Shown: positions 52,801-61,953 of the stretch, one piece after another
Layout: each line of letters begins with the position of its first letter
Numbering within the stretch: the first letter of the stretch is position 1
Position numbers and translations under genes: made by a program
Notes under the pieces: model-generated
The model's database searches: none
Seen by the model: the letters and a program-made list of their open reading frames with translations, nothing else
What the model was told of the DNA's origin: nothing
From: Glandiceps talaboti
Lineage: Eukaryota; Hemichordata; Enteropneusta; Spengelidae
Assembly (NCBI RefSeq): GCF_964340395.1
Contig: NC_135556.1
Span: 25,261,723 to 25,325,722 of the forward strand
Length of the DNA stretch: 64,000 bases
Direction of reading: 5' to 3'

Positions 52801-54377
52801 TTGCAAGAGTAAGATAAAAAGAAAAGGTATATAAATAAAATCTAAAACTGAAAATCATGGCATTGTTATTATTGGCTATGGATTAAATCTAACACAGAAC
52901 ACATCAATGCTTTCATCTCACCTTTCCATGGAGAACATTGAGATTTACAATGGTCATTTGGAGTAAGTTCCTTACCTTGGCTTTCTTTTTAATTTGTTTT
53001 AATAGTGGATAGACAGCATGTGCTCCAGGACTTGATACAGGACCATGTGAGAATCTCTTCAGTTGTGGTCTGTGGAACAGTCTTAATTTCATTGGTCCAT
53101 AGTGAGTAGGGAAGAATGGCTGCCTCAACTCCAATGCTGGTGTAGAGTGCTAAAATGTTGATAAAAGGAATTGTTATCAACACAACATATTGCTATCCAG
53201 GGCTTGAAATTAGAAGTAGTGTAGTCACCTTTACAATGAACATTATTCCATTTTGCAGTTGATATGGACATTGTCTTACAAGTAAGCATAATTGTGTTTA
53301 CAAAATGCATTTCTTTGACTACCTATCAACGTTGAACCTCAGTTCATTGGTGCTAACACTACCCTTCCTCCTACATAGCAACCAAAGTCCATTAGTGAAA
53401 GCTACACACTAGCATCTATAACTTACCTGTAACATTCCAGCCATAGTAGTCCTCAGTGAATTCTCTCTGGTATCTTTAGGGTTGTAATATTCATCATTAG
53501 AGATATTGAATGGATCTCTTCTCTGTGGTTCACTTAAACTCTGGTTCTGTCATGATAAAAGAAAACAACAATGTCTCTCTACACATCACTTCTTATTGAT
53601 ACCAAACCAACACCACTGAATTAGTTCACATCTAAATATGCACTACATTCAAACTGTTCAATTTAAACATAGTCAAAAGCCTAGTTCAGATTATGATTAA
53701 AATTCATGTGAAAAACAAATTTTTATCTGCCAGCGCTACAGAAAAAGTGGTTCCAAAACAACATAATGACCCTATGTCATTCTTGATAAGATAACATAAA
53801 TTCAAAAATATTAGGATTGAATCATTGGCCTTTAAGTTAAACAAATTCTGAGACTTGACAATTGCAAAACATGAATCAGTTAGCTTACCTTACTTTGATA
53901 GTTCTCATTTACTTAAGACACTTCTAGGTACAACAATCATCACTCATGCCAAAGATGGGTTAAAACATTTTTAGATTTCTGACAAAATTCAAATTAGTTA
54001 TATTCTCTTACCCACAGCCATTGTTCAGGGTTTGTTACACCAGACTTACTCAATGTCACTGACTTACTTCTTGTTCAGGTTTTGTTACACCAGACTTCTC
54101 TAAAAGTATTCTGGATCGACGAGGTTCTTTCTTTTCCTTGGCGTGAGTAGTTTCTTGGTTTGGATCAGGATCATCTGGTATTCCTAGTACAAGATTCTCA
54201 TCATTTGGATCTAATTCCAATAGAGGTGGTGAGGGAATATTTTCCATATTCTGTAGACAAAGGTTTAGAATACTATAGAAATCATGGTAATTCATATGTT
54301 ATGTCTGATAGGATTTGCAATAATACTCAACATTGGGAGTTAATAAAATAAATATCAAGATATTTATTGATTGTAAT

Positions 54378-54415
<38 letters not shown>

Positions 54416-57400
54416 TTGGTTTGGTCAGAGATGTGGCTGGTCTTGCATGCTTTCACGGACAGATGCACAGATAGAACCAAGTCCCATAGCCCAATCCCCA
54501 TCCCTACCCCTGCACACCTGAGATAGAGAATACATACCTCTGCATCCCATATGATTTTATCTTCCCATTTTCCATACACTAAACTTTCATTTTCCACTGG
54601 GAAGATTGAGTACCATGTGCTCTCTTCTTGTTCATTTTGACCTGAAATCACATAGAGTGAATAAAAGTGACACTGATTAAGTCAATGCAGTGCAGTGCAA
54701 CCCAACTCGAGTCTTGTCATACCACACACACACACACAAAGGACAAGATGTTACATTATACTAATTTATAGTCTACATTTAATACATTAATTACAACATC
54801 ACATGGCTGCTATCACAGCACAGCACAACACAACACAACACAACACTACACTACACTACACAACACAACACAAGATCCTGCTTAAACTTAAATACTCTCA
54901 AACATGTTTGCCTACCATTTGTAAGGTGCTGTGGTTTTGTCATTTGGGCAACAGTCTTGGGTTGTAGAGGAGTCACAGATGGTACTGCCTTGGTGTTTAA
55001 ATACCCAGCATATTTGTTACCTGTACAGAGAATAATTATAATGCCATAGTTACTATCACTATATTGTGCCTAAAATGTAGTACCAAGTGATATCTGCAAC
55101 TTTTGGTACTTTTTATACAAAACTGGGGGGAAAAAAGAGTTTATGGCAAAACTGACTATAAAGATACTAATCCAATAATGCCACCAGCGAAGTAATTACT
55201 TCAATTCAATGATGAAGACTTAATATCTGTCATGCTTGACTAATGACAACTGGATATTTAATCAACAGACACATGATAATTTGATGAGCTGTGAGAGCTT
55301 TCAATGATAAACTGCCAGTCTATGATAGATGACAACACTTCTAATTCTGTCATACCATGATCACAGAGAATATTCCCCATAGATCTTAGAAAACAAATAT
55401 TGCTCTTTGTCCCTGTTCATATCACCCAACCAAATCAGTGTTTCATTACTATAACAGGCACATACCCAAATATAGAAATTTTCATAATGTCTATAACACT
55501 ATGGATTAGTATGGAACCCCAGTAGTGTGAGTTCAACCTATTACATTACCCAATATTATATTACTACCAGCTAATAATGGTACTTACCCATGTGGACATT
55601 ACATTACTACCAGATAATAATGGTACTTACCCATGTGGACATTACATTACTATCAGCTAATAATGGTACTTACCCATGTGGACATTATAAAGATGTGCAG
55701 TTCTGTTAGTACTGGTGGGTATCCATCCTGCTCTGCTCATTGCAACTGATTTCATCACCTTGTCTTTGATATCTTCGCCATTCCAAACAATATCCTCCTC
55801 CCACTGTAGCTGAGTTACCATCTCAAAACATTCATCTGATGGTATATATAATTTCTCTTCTTCATTTTCTTTATCATCTGTTTTAACTTCACAATCTTCC
55901 TCTCCTTCCTTATTCATCTCTTCCTTAATACACTGAAATTGAAATGGCAAATTATGATGGAGACAGAAATGGAAAGATGAATCAAGATACAACGATGTAT
56001 ATCTTGTGTATCTATGTGTATAAGTGTGTCTCTCTGATTGTGGGGGGGGGGGGGATGATGTGTGTGACGACATGAATGCACCCCTCAGGATCCCATGCAA
56101 CAAAACCTTGTTAGTAACTAAGGAAACTCAAAATCTACACATTTTTACAAACACTCCCATCAAATGACAGCCAAATCACACAAGTTTGTGACCGACAATC
56201 ACATTATTGCACTTAATTTGCATATCAGAAACAGGGTCATTATGGTTTGAATTATTCTCCACCGACACCTAATTTCAAATCTATGCTGTTTAGAATAGTT
56301 CAAATACTAAACTGATGTATGGTATAAACTGCTTCAAACTGTTAAAACTTGATGTGGTGAAATACGGCTTGATTTCTTTATTTACCTCAATTTCCTTCAC
56401 ATTGTGTTGTTGTTGTTGTTGGTTTTTTTATTATTTTATTGTTTTGAGAGTGATTACTGCCTTCAACATCTGACATTGTATAATAGAACTTTTCAATGAA
56501 ATCTAGCACTTTAAAACACCAGAGCCAACCAATCAGAGCACTTTTTTCTCAAGACAGTGATCAGTGTGATGGCATTTGCATGTGTTACTTGTGCATACCC
56601 CAAAGTCAACAAAATTCCATCTTTTCCAGTTTGTGAATTAGATCAACAACAAAAACGAAAACAAATGACACTAAACAAAGGAAATAGAGATACATAAAGA
56701 AGTCAAGCCGTATTCATCACATTGTTGAATTCAAATTACATGTACCTTCACTCTGAATCCATAATCAAAGCCTTCACCAGTTGGATCTACCCCTAACATA
56801 TCATACCAGTACTGCGCAGGTCCATATCTCCATTCTGCTATCCGTGGTTTACTCTCTCTTTCCTTATTGTTTTGATCTTCAGCTTCTGTTGGTGTAGCTT
56901 CCATGGGAGTAGCATGGCTGATCTGTAAATAAAGTAAATTATGATATGTGTTTGTCGAAGATTAAAACAGGTGAAGCTTATGGATAATACTTGAAAGCAC
57001 AAGTATAAAGTTGGCGTCAGATTCAGATAGCGTTATCTTATGAACGTTATATTGAGCGTCAGATAGCCTCAGATCCGAATACACTCGACGGCAGTGAAGC
57101 AGAATCCTTCCCTGTAGTCTCAATGGTATTATTTCAGGTTTGAGTCCATCGAGTGTCTTCGGATCTGAGGCCATCTGACACTTAATATAACGTTCATAAG
57201 ATAACACTACCTGAATCTGAATCTGACGCATACTTTATACTACATCAATATTGCTACATATTTTAAGATGAAAATCATTACAACATTCAATAGATATTTC
57301 ACTGTCATCATATAAACATTCTGTCAATCATACCACAACCCAAATGTGGGCAATTTGTGCCTTCAGATACATTTATTATACACCTTCTATGATTGTTCTA

Positions 57401-60400
57401 CTTGTCAAGGATAAAACAGGAGATATTACCAGCAAAGACAATTATAGACCGATTGCACTTTCAACTGTGTCTTCAAAAATACTTGAACTTATAATTTTAG
57501 AACGTTGCAAAGCTATGCTTAACACGGAAGATTTTCAATTCGGATTTAAGCAGAACCATTCTACAGACCTGTGCATTTATGTCATGAAAGAAGTTATTAA
57601 CTTTAAGTTATTAATATTGTCATGTATTTATTATAAATGTTATTTACAGTGTCTAAGGAGACAGACTTGATTAGCAAGTAGCTATTTTCTGGTCTCCTTT
57701 TACCTACCTCAAAAATGTATAATTCATTTTATCTACAAATGTAAATTTAATAAGTAGGTAATAAAGAAGATATAAAAACTATTATCAGTCATATAATAGT
57801 CCTATATATGTTTGTTTCCTTGATGCAACTAAAGCCTTTGACCGTGTAAATCATTAGACACTTTTCAGAAAACTAATCGCCAGGGGTGTACCTAGTCACT
57901 TTATCCGTTTACTTATGGTCTGGTACAGAACCCAGACCTTTTGTGTACAGTGGGGTCAGGCAAGGCCATCTCTCTTTTCTGTCACAAATGGGGTTTGCCA
58001 GGATAGTGTTTTATCACCTCAACTCTTCAACGTGTACATGGATGGGCTGAGTACTCGTTTGATGACGAATAAAAAGGGTTGTAATATAGGTGGAGTAACT
58101 ATTAATGATCTTATGCATGCTGATGACCTGGCATTAATGTGTCCTTCAGTAAGAGGTCTCCGTGAGCAAGTAATCACCGGTACATATTCAATATGTAGTA
58201 TGGCAAACAGTGTGTATATATGAATATAGCAAATGTATCACGTTGTCTATACAAATGGTAAATGTGTCGTCTTATCACTCACCTCATCATCTGTAACACA
58301 TTGTTCTGGTGTGGGCATTGGCCGAGCCTGAAATTCCCACAAACTGCTCTTCTTGCTTTGACCACCATCTTGATCCCCAAGTTCATCTGATGGCTTTTTC
58401 TTTCTTCGTTTCTTTCTAGCACCTCTCCATATGTGTGGCATAGATGAAGCTCTTCTGTTTGCAAATAGTCTTGAAAACCTGAGTACCTGAAATGTTAGTG
58501 AACAAGTCATTGAGAATGACATAGTCTCCGCTATGATTGGGTTTTAAGGATTTGGCAGTTTATGTTGTCATTTTCAAACCTGGTTATGGTTGTTTGGCCT
58601 CATATGGTGGTTTTTAGGGTGAGGATAACTTTGAATGAGATCTGTTCAAGCATGTCTGAGCTATGGCTTTGGACATGGAAAATTCGCAAACAAAATGGCT
58701 GCCAGGCAGCCATATTGCATCGTATCACGAAAATAATGAATATGCACATGTATGTCATAGAATACTGTCCTAATACCAACTTTGAATGAGATCTGTTCAA
58801 GCATGTCTGAGTTATGGCTTTGGACAGGGAAAATTCACAAACAAACTGGCTGCTAGGCGGCCATATTGGATCGTATCATGAAACAAATTGACGTGCATAT
58901 GTATGCCATAGTATGTTGCCCCTGTACCACGTTTGAAAAAAATCGGTCCAGGCATCTCCAAGAAACGGCTCCGGATGAACGGATGGAACCCAATCCATAA
59001 GTCCCTGTCCCGGATGAAGCGGGGACTAACAATAAGTACTAGTATATAACCCAAATTGTGAATGATTACTACTGGTACACAGTTCAAAACTGTTATCTAA
59101 GTGAGTAAGTCTAGTTATGTTATGTGTTATATCTTTGTTTATTAAGGTGCCCTTTATGGACTTATCAAATTATAATGTACTTAAACAAAATTTACAAAAA
59201 AGAGCCACATCCAGCCCTCTGGCTTATAGGACACAAAAAATACCAAATTAAATAAATAAATATTACATACGTTTCAGTTGTATATGAAGTTTTTCCTACA
59301 GTTAATAGTAGAAATATGCAAGTCACACAATTTGTAGTATGTAATTATGTGTCAATATGTGACGATGTGTGAAGGTGTGTCTGTGTGTGTGCCTGTCACA
59401 CTCTGTGTATGTGTATGTGTATGTGTACTGCCTAATGTAATTGGAAACAGTTCCATTATGATTTTCTCTGAGGAACCAAGAACTTGACATGACATTCATT
59501 TTCCAGCTAAGAACCATATCTACTGAATCACAAATCATAATAGAACTGATATAATCATATCATTTTCTAATCCTTACCCTTCCTGGTCTAAATTCTGGAA
59601 ACATTTCTGTCACATCTGGCATTTTCTTTTTCTCACTATCACCAGAGGCAGCCTTTGGTGTAGATTCTGTCTCCTTGTGTACAGCTGACTTTGAGTCCGA
59701 TTGTGAAGTCAGTACAGCTAGTTCTGATTGTAGAGACTCTGTAGCTCTACTTGTTAGCTCATCATCTTTACTATCATATCTACTCAATGACTTATCTTCA
59801 TGATACCCTGATGATGGTGCTGGTGGTGGCATCAGTTGTGACTCTTTGCTACTTTTGTCTTTTCCCATGCCTGATTCACTTTCATCTTCATCATAATCCT
59901 CATCTGAATCACCTGAAAACCAGAGGATGCAAATGAAATAAGTAAAGGATGATATAGAATGTGGTGTGTAGGTGCCGAGTTGTATATCCTACTAATACCA
60001 TGTCTCCTTTTGTGTTCATGACTTCATGATGTTCATTATACAACTGCATTCCCATCTCTTATTTCCACATATATACCTGCATTCACACTCAAACCAGGTT
60101 ATACTGATCGGTTGTCAGGGCCAACATGGTATTACAAAGCATATACATTTCTTAAATATGACTGATCATGAGTGCACAAAATTGTTTCATTCACTGTCAT
60201 TTTCATGTTAATAGTTCCCAATAGCTGTCTTTGTTACAAAAAATGTAAGTAGTTCAGACATCTTCATTATGTTTTTTCTAACATCTTGTCAGACATATCC
60301 ATAATCACACTTGTTTGGCCAAAAACACTTTGATTGAACAGTTGCTATAAGTGTCTGTGGTAGTGGTTGCTTTTGTTCACTTCTATGTTAGAATGTTTGG

Positions 60401-61953
60401 TCTTGTACACTGTACAATATCTTTCCAAAACCCTCTTTGATAGGGATGCTTGGATGTTCCTCATGTTATAACTTCTCAATAAGCAATATTTCTTACATAG
60501 TAAGCATAATAATCATGTTTAACTTCTATATTAAATCTTGTCAAAGCTTCTTCATCAACTGGATGGGGATGTTACTGACAAAACACACCTCAATCTAATC
60601 AATACAAGTCAGCAAGAGTTGTGGGTAAAATATTGTACAATGCCGGTCATTGATGTGTAAGTTCATCTCTCCTCAAAAGAACACCTACAAACATCTCTTG
60701 GGTAACAAAACAATCTTCCCAACTGCTTTCCAGAAATCAGTTCATACGGAAACACTGATAGATTTACCTGAGGTTGGTAGAGTAACTTTGTTCATTGCAT
60801 CCCTATATCTGGTTTCATCATCTTCATCCAATGCTTCATTAATATCAAAGTAATCAACAGCACTGCTATCCTTCCCTATAGGACCATCTATAAAATACAA
60901 AACAAGTGCCATATACAATGTAGATACAAACAAGACAATTGTAATCATGGCTATCATAACAGTTGCTTGGAGTTCACATTAAATATTTAGCCATAATCAC
61001 ATTTATTTTGGCTGAAAAATCGCAAGGTAAAACTACATTGTATTGCTATGGTGTAACAATGGTAGGCTAGCTGCTAGACCTCCTGGCAATTCTGGTAACT
61101 TTAAAAGTGACCATAGGTTGCATAGCTCCAAATGTGTTGTCGGGGGCTTGTCCAAGAGGTACTATCATCCTTGGTTTTTGTTGCCAACCTTCCGAGCATA
61201 GATCCAAGGTCTTGTTACAAGCCTATGGAGATGGTTCTATGTGTGTAGTCTTGTTCCTGATTTGAAATGTTTGCAATGAGGCAACTCCTTAGTGTACACT
61301 TCAAGACCCATCCAGGAACATCCAGGTTGTGGAAGCAAATAACATTTCTATGCTAACTTGAGTCAGGTTTGAATGAAACATACTTCTGAGTGTTTGACTA
61401 GACACAGATGGAACATGCATGGCTGGCTGGAAGCCATGTTTATAGCTCCAAATGGGAAGAGGCTAATGAAAACAGGTATGTTTGCTTTGTATGTATGTAC
61501 AGTATACTCGGAAGCATACATACCTTTGTCATCTGTTGAACTATCATCATAATCTTCATCTTCTCTGTCTTCAGCATCAGCTGCAATTTCCTGAACTAGA
61601 TTTCCAATACCTCCAAGATGTGACAACTGAGACAGGTGACGTTTTGACTCCTGTAACAATGTAACAACAGACATTTATCTAGCCGTCCATTTACAACAAA
61701 CTTTTACATCAAATATGCTTATATATTTACTGATTACTGAAGTAATACACACTATGTTAGTTTTCATTACTGGCCGAGTTCTCTTAGTGACCGACTTCTC
61801 ACACTACCTTTACTTGCGTAGACTAGTAGTTGTAGTACTATATACCTGATCTAGAATGTCCTCTTCTAATTCTCCTTTCTCATCAATATTACCAAATAAG
61901 AAACCAGTAAGGGACATTCGTGGACCCTCGTCGTACTCGTCGTCGGAATCCAT
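31039..61953 (-). CDS. TAF1: TAF1, largest TFIID subunit (whole gene, 35 coding exons)
   Basis: Start ATG 61951-61953, stop TGA 31039-31041. My 35 exons sum to 5,586 nt (1,861 residues); the human protein has about 1,870-1,890. Every exon has GT-AG borders and the phases agree throughout. The protein is the scaffold of the TFIID general transcription factor: it binds TBP through its N-terminus, TAF7 through the central DUF3591 region and acetyl-histones through two bromodomains. It acts in the nucleus at RNA polymerase II promoters. Identity to vertebrate TAF1 is obvious along the whole length, for example [18 protein letters not shown]-like, [21 protein letters not shown] and [16 protein letters not shown] segments. 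The gene carries a nested gene in one intron and many minisatellites, several overlapping splice sites. Exon groups are listed separately. Alternative exons cannot be judged from one sequence. Confidence 0.98.
31916..32523. repeat. 26-bp minisatellite, about 23 copies
   Basis: Unit GAAGACTTTTGCACAGTGTAGTTACA repeats almost without change. Variants have TATA or TTTAACA junctions and one copy is longer. It sits in the TAF1 intron between exons 33 and 34. Confidence 0.97.
33005..33862 (-). CDS. TAF1: TAF1 second bromodomain (exons 31-33)
   Basis: Exons 33743-33862, 33374-33551 and 33005-33208. They encode [16 protein letters not shown], then [17 protein letters not shown] (ZA loop with the PF/WPF shelf), [11 protein letters not shown] and the acetyl-lysine anchor region [12 protein letters not shown], whose Asn is the conserved binding residue. 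The third exon holds helix C and the coiled LAQLEKDI segment. A complete, probably functional acetyl-lysine reader. Confidence 0.96.
33890..34165. repeat. 33-bp minisatellite, about eight copies
   Basis: Units with CTACATGAATGACTTGATGT followed by AGAAAACACTG. The array starts about 20 bp upstream (gene orientation) of the acceptor of TAF1 exon 31. Confidence 0.9.
34378..34481. repeat. Tandem duplication of about 52 bp
   Basis: TCTAAACAGAGACAGAGGCCAGCACACGTTACCAACTCTCTGGGACAATA is followed directly by a slightly changed copy. It lies in the TAF1 intron between exons 30 and 31. Confidence 0.8.
34632..36740 (-). CDS. TAF1: TAF1 first bromodomain (exons 28-30)
   Basis: Exons 36642-36740, 35786-35878 and 34632-34784. 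They encode the basic [14 protein letters not shown] lead-in and helix Z, then [30 protein letters not shown] and [11 protein letters not shown], whose Asn is the acetyl-lysine anchor. The donor of exon 28 is tandemly duplicated (see the repeat at 36573-36668). Between exons 29 and 30 lie a LINE fragment and a TTAA-flanked MITE. Confidence 0.96.
35113..35466. mobile_element. 354-bp MITE with TTAA target duplications
   Basis: Terminal inverted repeats of about 30 bp: left AGGGGTATAGGCTGAGTTTA, and the right end complements a slightly changed version (AGGAGCACAGACTGAGTTTA). The element is flanked by TTAA at 35109-35112 and 35467-35470, the target preference of piggyBac transposases. It is non-coding and lies in the TAF1 intron after exon 29. 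Confidence 0.85.
35471..35784 (-). mobile_element. LINE 3' fragment next to TAF1 exon 29
   Basis: On the minus strand [20 protein letters not shown] and [17 protein letters not shown] precede a stop. These resemble the last 45 codons of a non-LTR retrotransposon polymerase. An AT-rich 3' UTR with AATAAA follows. The fragment begins within a few bases of the exon 29 donor, and the TTAA MITE sits directly at its 3' end. Confidence 0.6.
36573..36668 (-). repeat. 48-bp tandem duplication spanning the exon 28 donor of TAF1
   Basis: The exon end plus donor (AGAGATATGGAGAAT then GTAAGT) is present twice, 48 bp apart. Proximal use ends the exon at 36642. Distal use would end it at 36594 and add 16 codons ([16 protein letters not shown]) without a stop and without changing phase. 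Confidence 0.9.
37169..40783 (-). CDS. TAF1: TAF1 exons 22-27, including the zinc knuckle
   Basis: Exons 40660-40783, 40038-40220, 39481-39617, 38887-39046, 37497-37702 and 37169-37277. They carry the acidic [12 protein letters not shown] segment, the charged helix [20 protein letters not shown], and the TAF1 zinc knuckle [19 protein letters not shown] (CX2CX4HX4C, about residues 1303-1317), which contributes to promoter DNA contact in TFIID. They are followed by [11 protein letters not shown] and the basic [15 protein letters not shown]. Confidence 0.95.
38340..38775. mobile_element. Foldback element with about 160-bp arms
   Basis: The segment ACCAAGCATAGTA...GAGTCAAATGGAACG...CACTTCCGGTCG...ACACATGAATGTTTCTTT at 38357-38515 recurs as a reverse complement at about 38650-38820. 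A 130-bp unique centre separates the arms. It lies in the TAF1 intron before exon 26. A LINE-like 3' tail with (AAAT)n lies immediately to the left at about 38270-38332. Confidence 0.75.
40617..40657. repeat. (TTTAG)n array abutting the exon 22 donor of TAF1
   Basis: About nine TTTAG units. The last one runs directly into the donor of exon 22 (GTAAAC on the minus strand), so the array begins inside the 5' splice site. Confidence 0.9.
41107..46708 (-). CDS. TAF1: TAF1 central region, exons 14-21
   Basis: Exons 46518-46708, 45788-45902, 45337-45478, 44700-44830, 43832-43909, 42793-42945, 42122-42244 and 41107-41282. They encode the most conserved TAF1 block: [52 protein letters not shown], the winged-helix segment [75 protein letters not shown] and [19 protein letters not shown]. 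In human TFIID this region binds TAF7 and downstream promoter DNA. It was once assigned acetyltransferase activity, which remains debated. Confidence 0.97.
41283..41690. repeat. 50-bp minisatellite, about eight copies, carrying a 3' splice-site-like motif
   Basis: The unit AACAGAGACAAGATAATGTC then ATTCTAAACTACCAGATAAC and TTCTGTACAG repeats every 50 bp. Read on the minus strand each unit contains CTTGTCTCTGTTCTGTACAG, the same polypyrimidine-AG that forms the real acceptor of TAF1 exon 21 at 41283. Confidence 0.92.
41800..41965 (+). mobile_element. Probable retroposon 3' tail
   Basis: A T/G-rich segment ending in (AAAT)n at 41941-41967 looks like the 3' UTR and tail of a LINE. A similar tail ending in AATAAACTTTTCTTGTATCTTG lies at about 42440-42540. 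No protein-coding remnant is visible in either, so the family is unknown. Confidence 0.35.
47115..53149 (-). CDS. TAF1: TAF1 exons 12-13 flanking the nested gene
   Basis: Exon 12 (52976-53149) encodes [20 protein letters not shown] and [10 protein letters not shown]. Exon 13 (47115-47288) encodes [20 protein letters not shown] and [12 protein letters not shown]. Both junctions are phase 0. The 5,687-bp intron between them (47289-52975) is the longest in the gene because it holds the intronless TRIM-NHL gene on the other strand. The remainder of the intron (47289-49007) is unique AT-rich sequence with a small direct duplication (about 47669-47780). Confidence 0.96.
49008..52223 (+). CDS. Intronless TRIM-NHL gene with membrane helix and three filamin repeats; one in-frame stop
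   Basis: A single frame from ATG 49008 to TAG 52221-52223, interrupted once by TAA at 49770-49772. Domains in order: C3HC4 RING (residues 24-63, CPICLELF...CDHTFCQGC...CPTC), B-box 1 (about 109-150), B-box 2 (about 171-205, [16 protein letters not shown]), coiled coil to about 400, a hydrophobic helix at about 440-460 ([18 protein letters not shown]), three filamin-type repeats (each with a DNRDGTC or DNRNGTC core) and an NHL beta-propeller to the end ([24 protein letters not shown]). RING-B-box-coiled-coil proteins are E3 ubiquitin ligases; the NHL domain binds RNA or protein. TRIM2/3/71 relatives have one filamin repeat and no membrane helix. The stop lies within the coiled coil, and good coding sequence continues for 817 codons beyond it. 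It is either a recent nonsense allele, a sequencing error, or a pseudogene at an early stage. Lack of introns and antisense placement in a TAF1 intron suggest a retrocopy. Confidence 0.85.
52581..52586 (+). terminator. Poly(A) signal candidate for the TRIM-NHL gene
   Basis: AATAAA about 360 bp past the stop codon, followed by GT-rich sequence (GTGTCGTGC). No nearer candidate was seen. Confidence 0.4.
53427..56922 (-). CDS. TAF1: TAF1 exons 6-11
   Basis: Exons 56746-56922, 55674-55932, 54916-55020, 54538-54641, 54068-54250 and 53427-53546. They encode [96 protein letters not shown] and [14 protein letters not shown], all signature TAF1 segments. Exon 8 is a non-conserved linker. The donor of exon 7 is tandemly triplicated. 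The end of exon 10 also has a diverged partial copy 50 bp downstream in its intron (GTTTGTTACACCAGACTTAC against TTTTGTTACACCAGACTTCT). Confidence 0.95.
54378..54415. repeat. (AATC)n microsatellite
   Basis: Nine to ten AATC units in the TAF1 intron between exons 9 and 10. A second simple tract, (AACAC)n/(TACAC)n, lies at 54818-54872. Confidence 0.95.
55560..55690 (-). repeat. 43-bp tandem triplication spanning the exon 7 donor of TAF1
   Basis: The end of exon 7 and its donor (AATGTCCACATGG then GTAAGTACC) occur three times at 43-bp spacing, with donors near 55673, 55630 and 55587. Only the first keeps the reading frame. The inserts of 43 or 86 nt shift frame and soon meet a stop (TAC CAT TAT TAG). 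Confidence 0.9.
57002..57241. mobile_element. 240-bp near-perfect foldback MITE
   Basis: The two 100-bp arms begin AGTATAAAGTTGGCGTCAGA and AGTATAAAGTATGCGTCAGA (reverse complement). They share TCAGATTCAG, AACGTTATATT and the CAGATCCGAA/CTCGA inner part. It lies in the TAF1 intron upstream of exon 6, has no coding capacity, and shows no clear target duplication. Confidence 0.85.
57380..58215 (+). mobile_element. LINE reverse transcriptase fragment
   Basis: Plus-strand pieces read [40 protein letters not shown], then [42 protein letters not shown] and [17 protein letters not shown]. These are successive motifs of a CR1/Jockey-group reverse transcriptase. The YADD active-site box reads HADD here. 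The frame is broken by a roughly 130-bp unrelated AT-rich stretch (57640-57770) and a TAG after DRVNH, so it is inactive. Antisense in the TAF1 intron between exons 5 and 6. Confidence 0.85.
58283..61953 (-). CDS. TAF1: TAF1 N-terminal region, exons 1-5
   Basis: Exons 61846-61953, 61524-61650, 60768-60887, 59578-59912 and 58283-58486. Exon 1 reads [10 protein letters not shown] and [19 protein letters not shown], the TAF1 N-terminal motif that occupies the DNA-binding face of TBP. Exon 3 holds [20 protein letters not shown]. Exon 4 ends in MFPEFRPGR. Exon 5 begins VLRFSRLF and contains the basic [12 protein letters not shown] and [11 protein letters not shown]. The start has no competing upstream ATG in frame. 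Confidence 0.95.
58575..59040 (+). mobile_element. Tandem-core element ending in a hairpin
   Basis: Two copies of a roughly 170-bp core (GAATGAGATCTGTTCAAGCA, then GAGCTATGGCTTTGGACA and CAGCCATATTGCATCGTATC) are followed by AAAAATCGGTCCAGGCATCT. The end is hairpin-like: AAGTCCCTGTCCCGGATGAA then GCGGGGACT. The layout is the same as the (CAGA)n elements but without a microsatellite. It lies in the TAF1 intron between exons 4 and 5. Confidence 0.55.
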
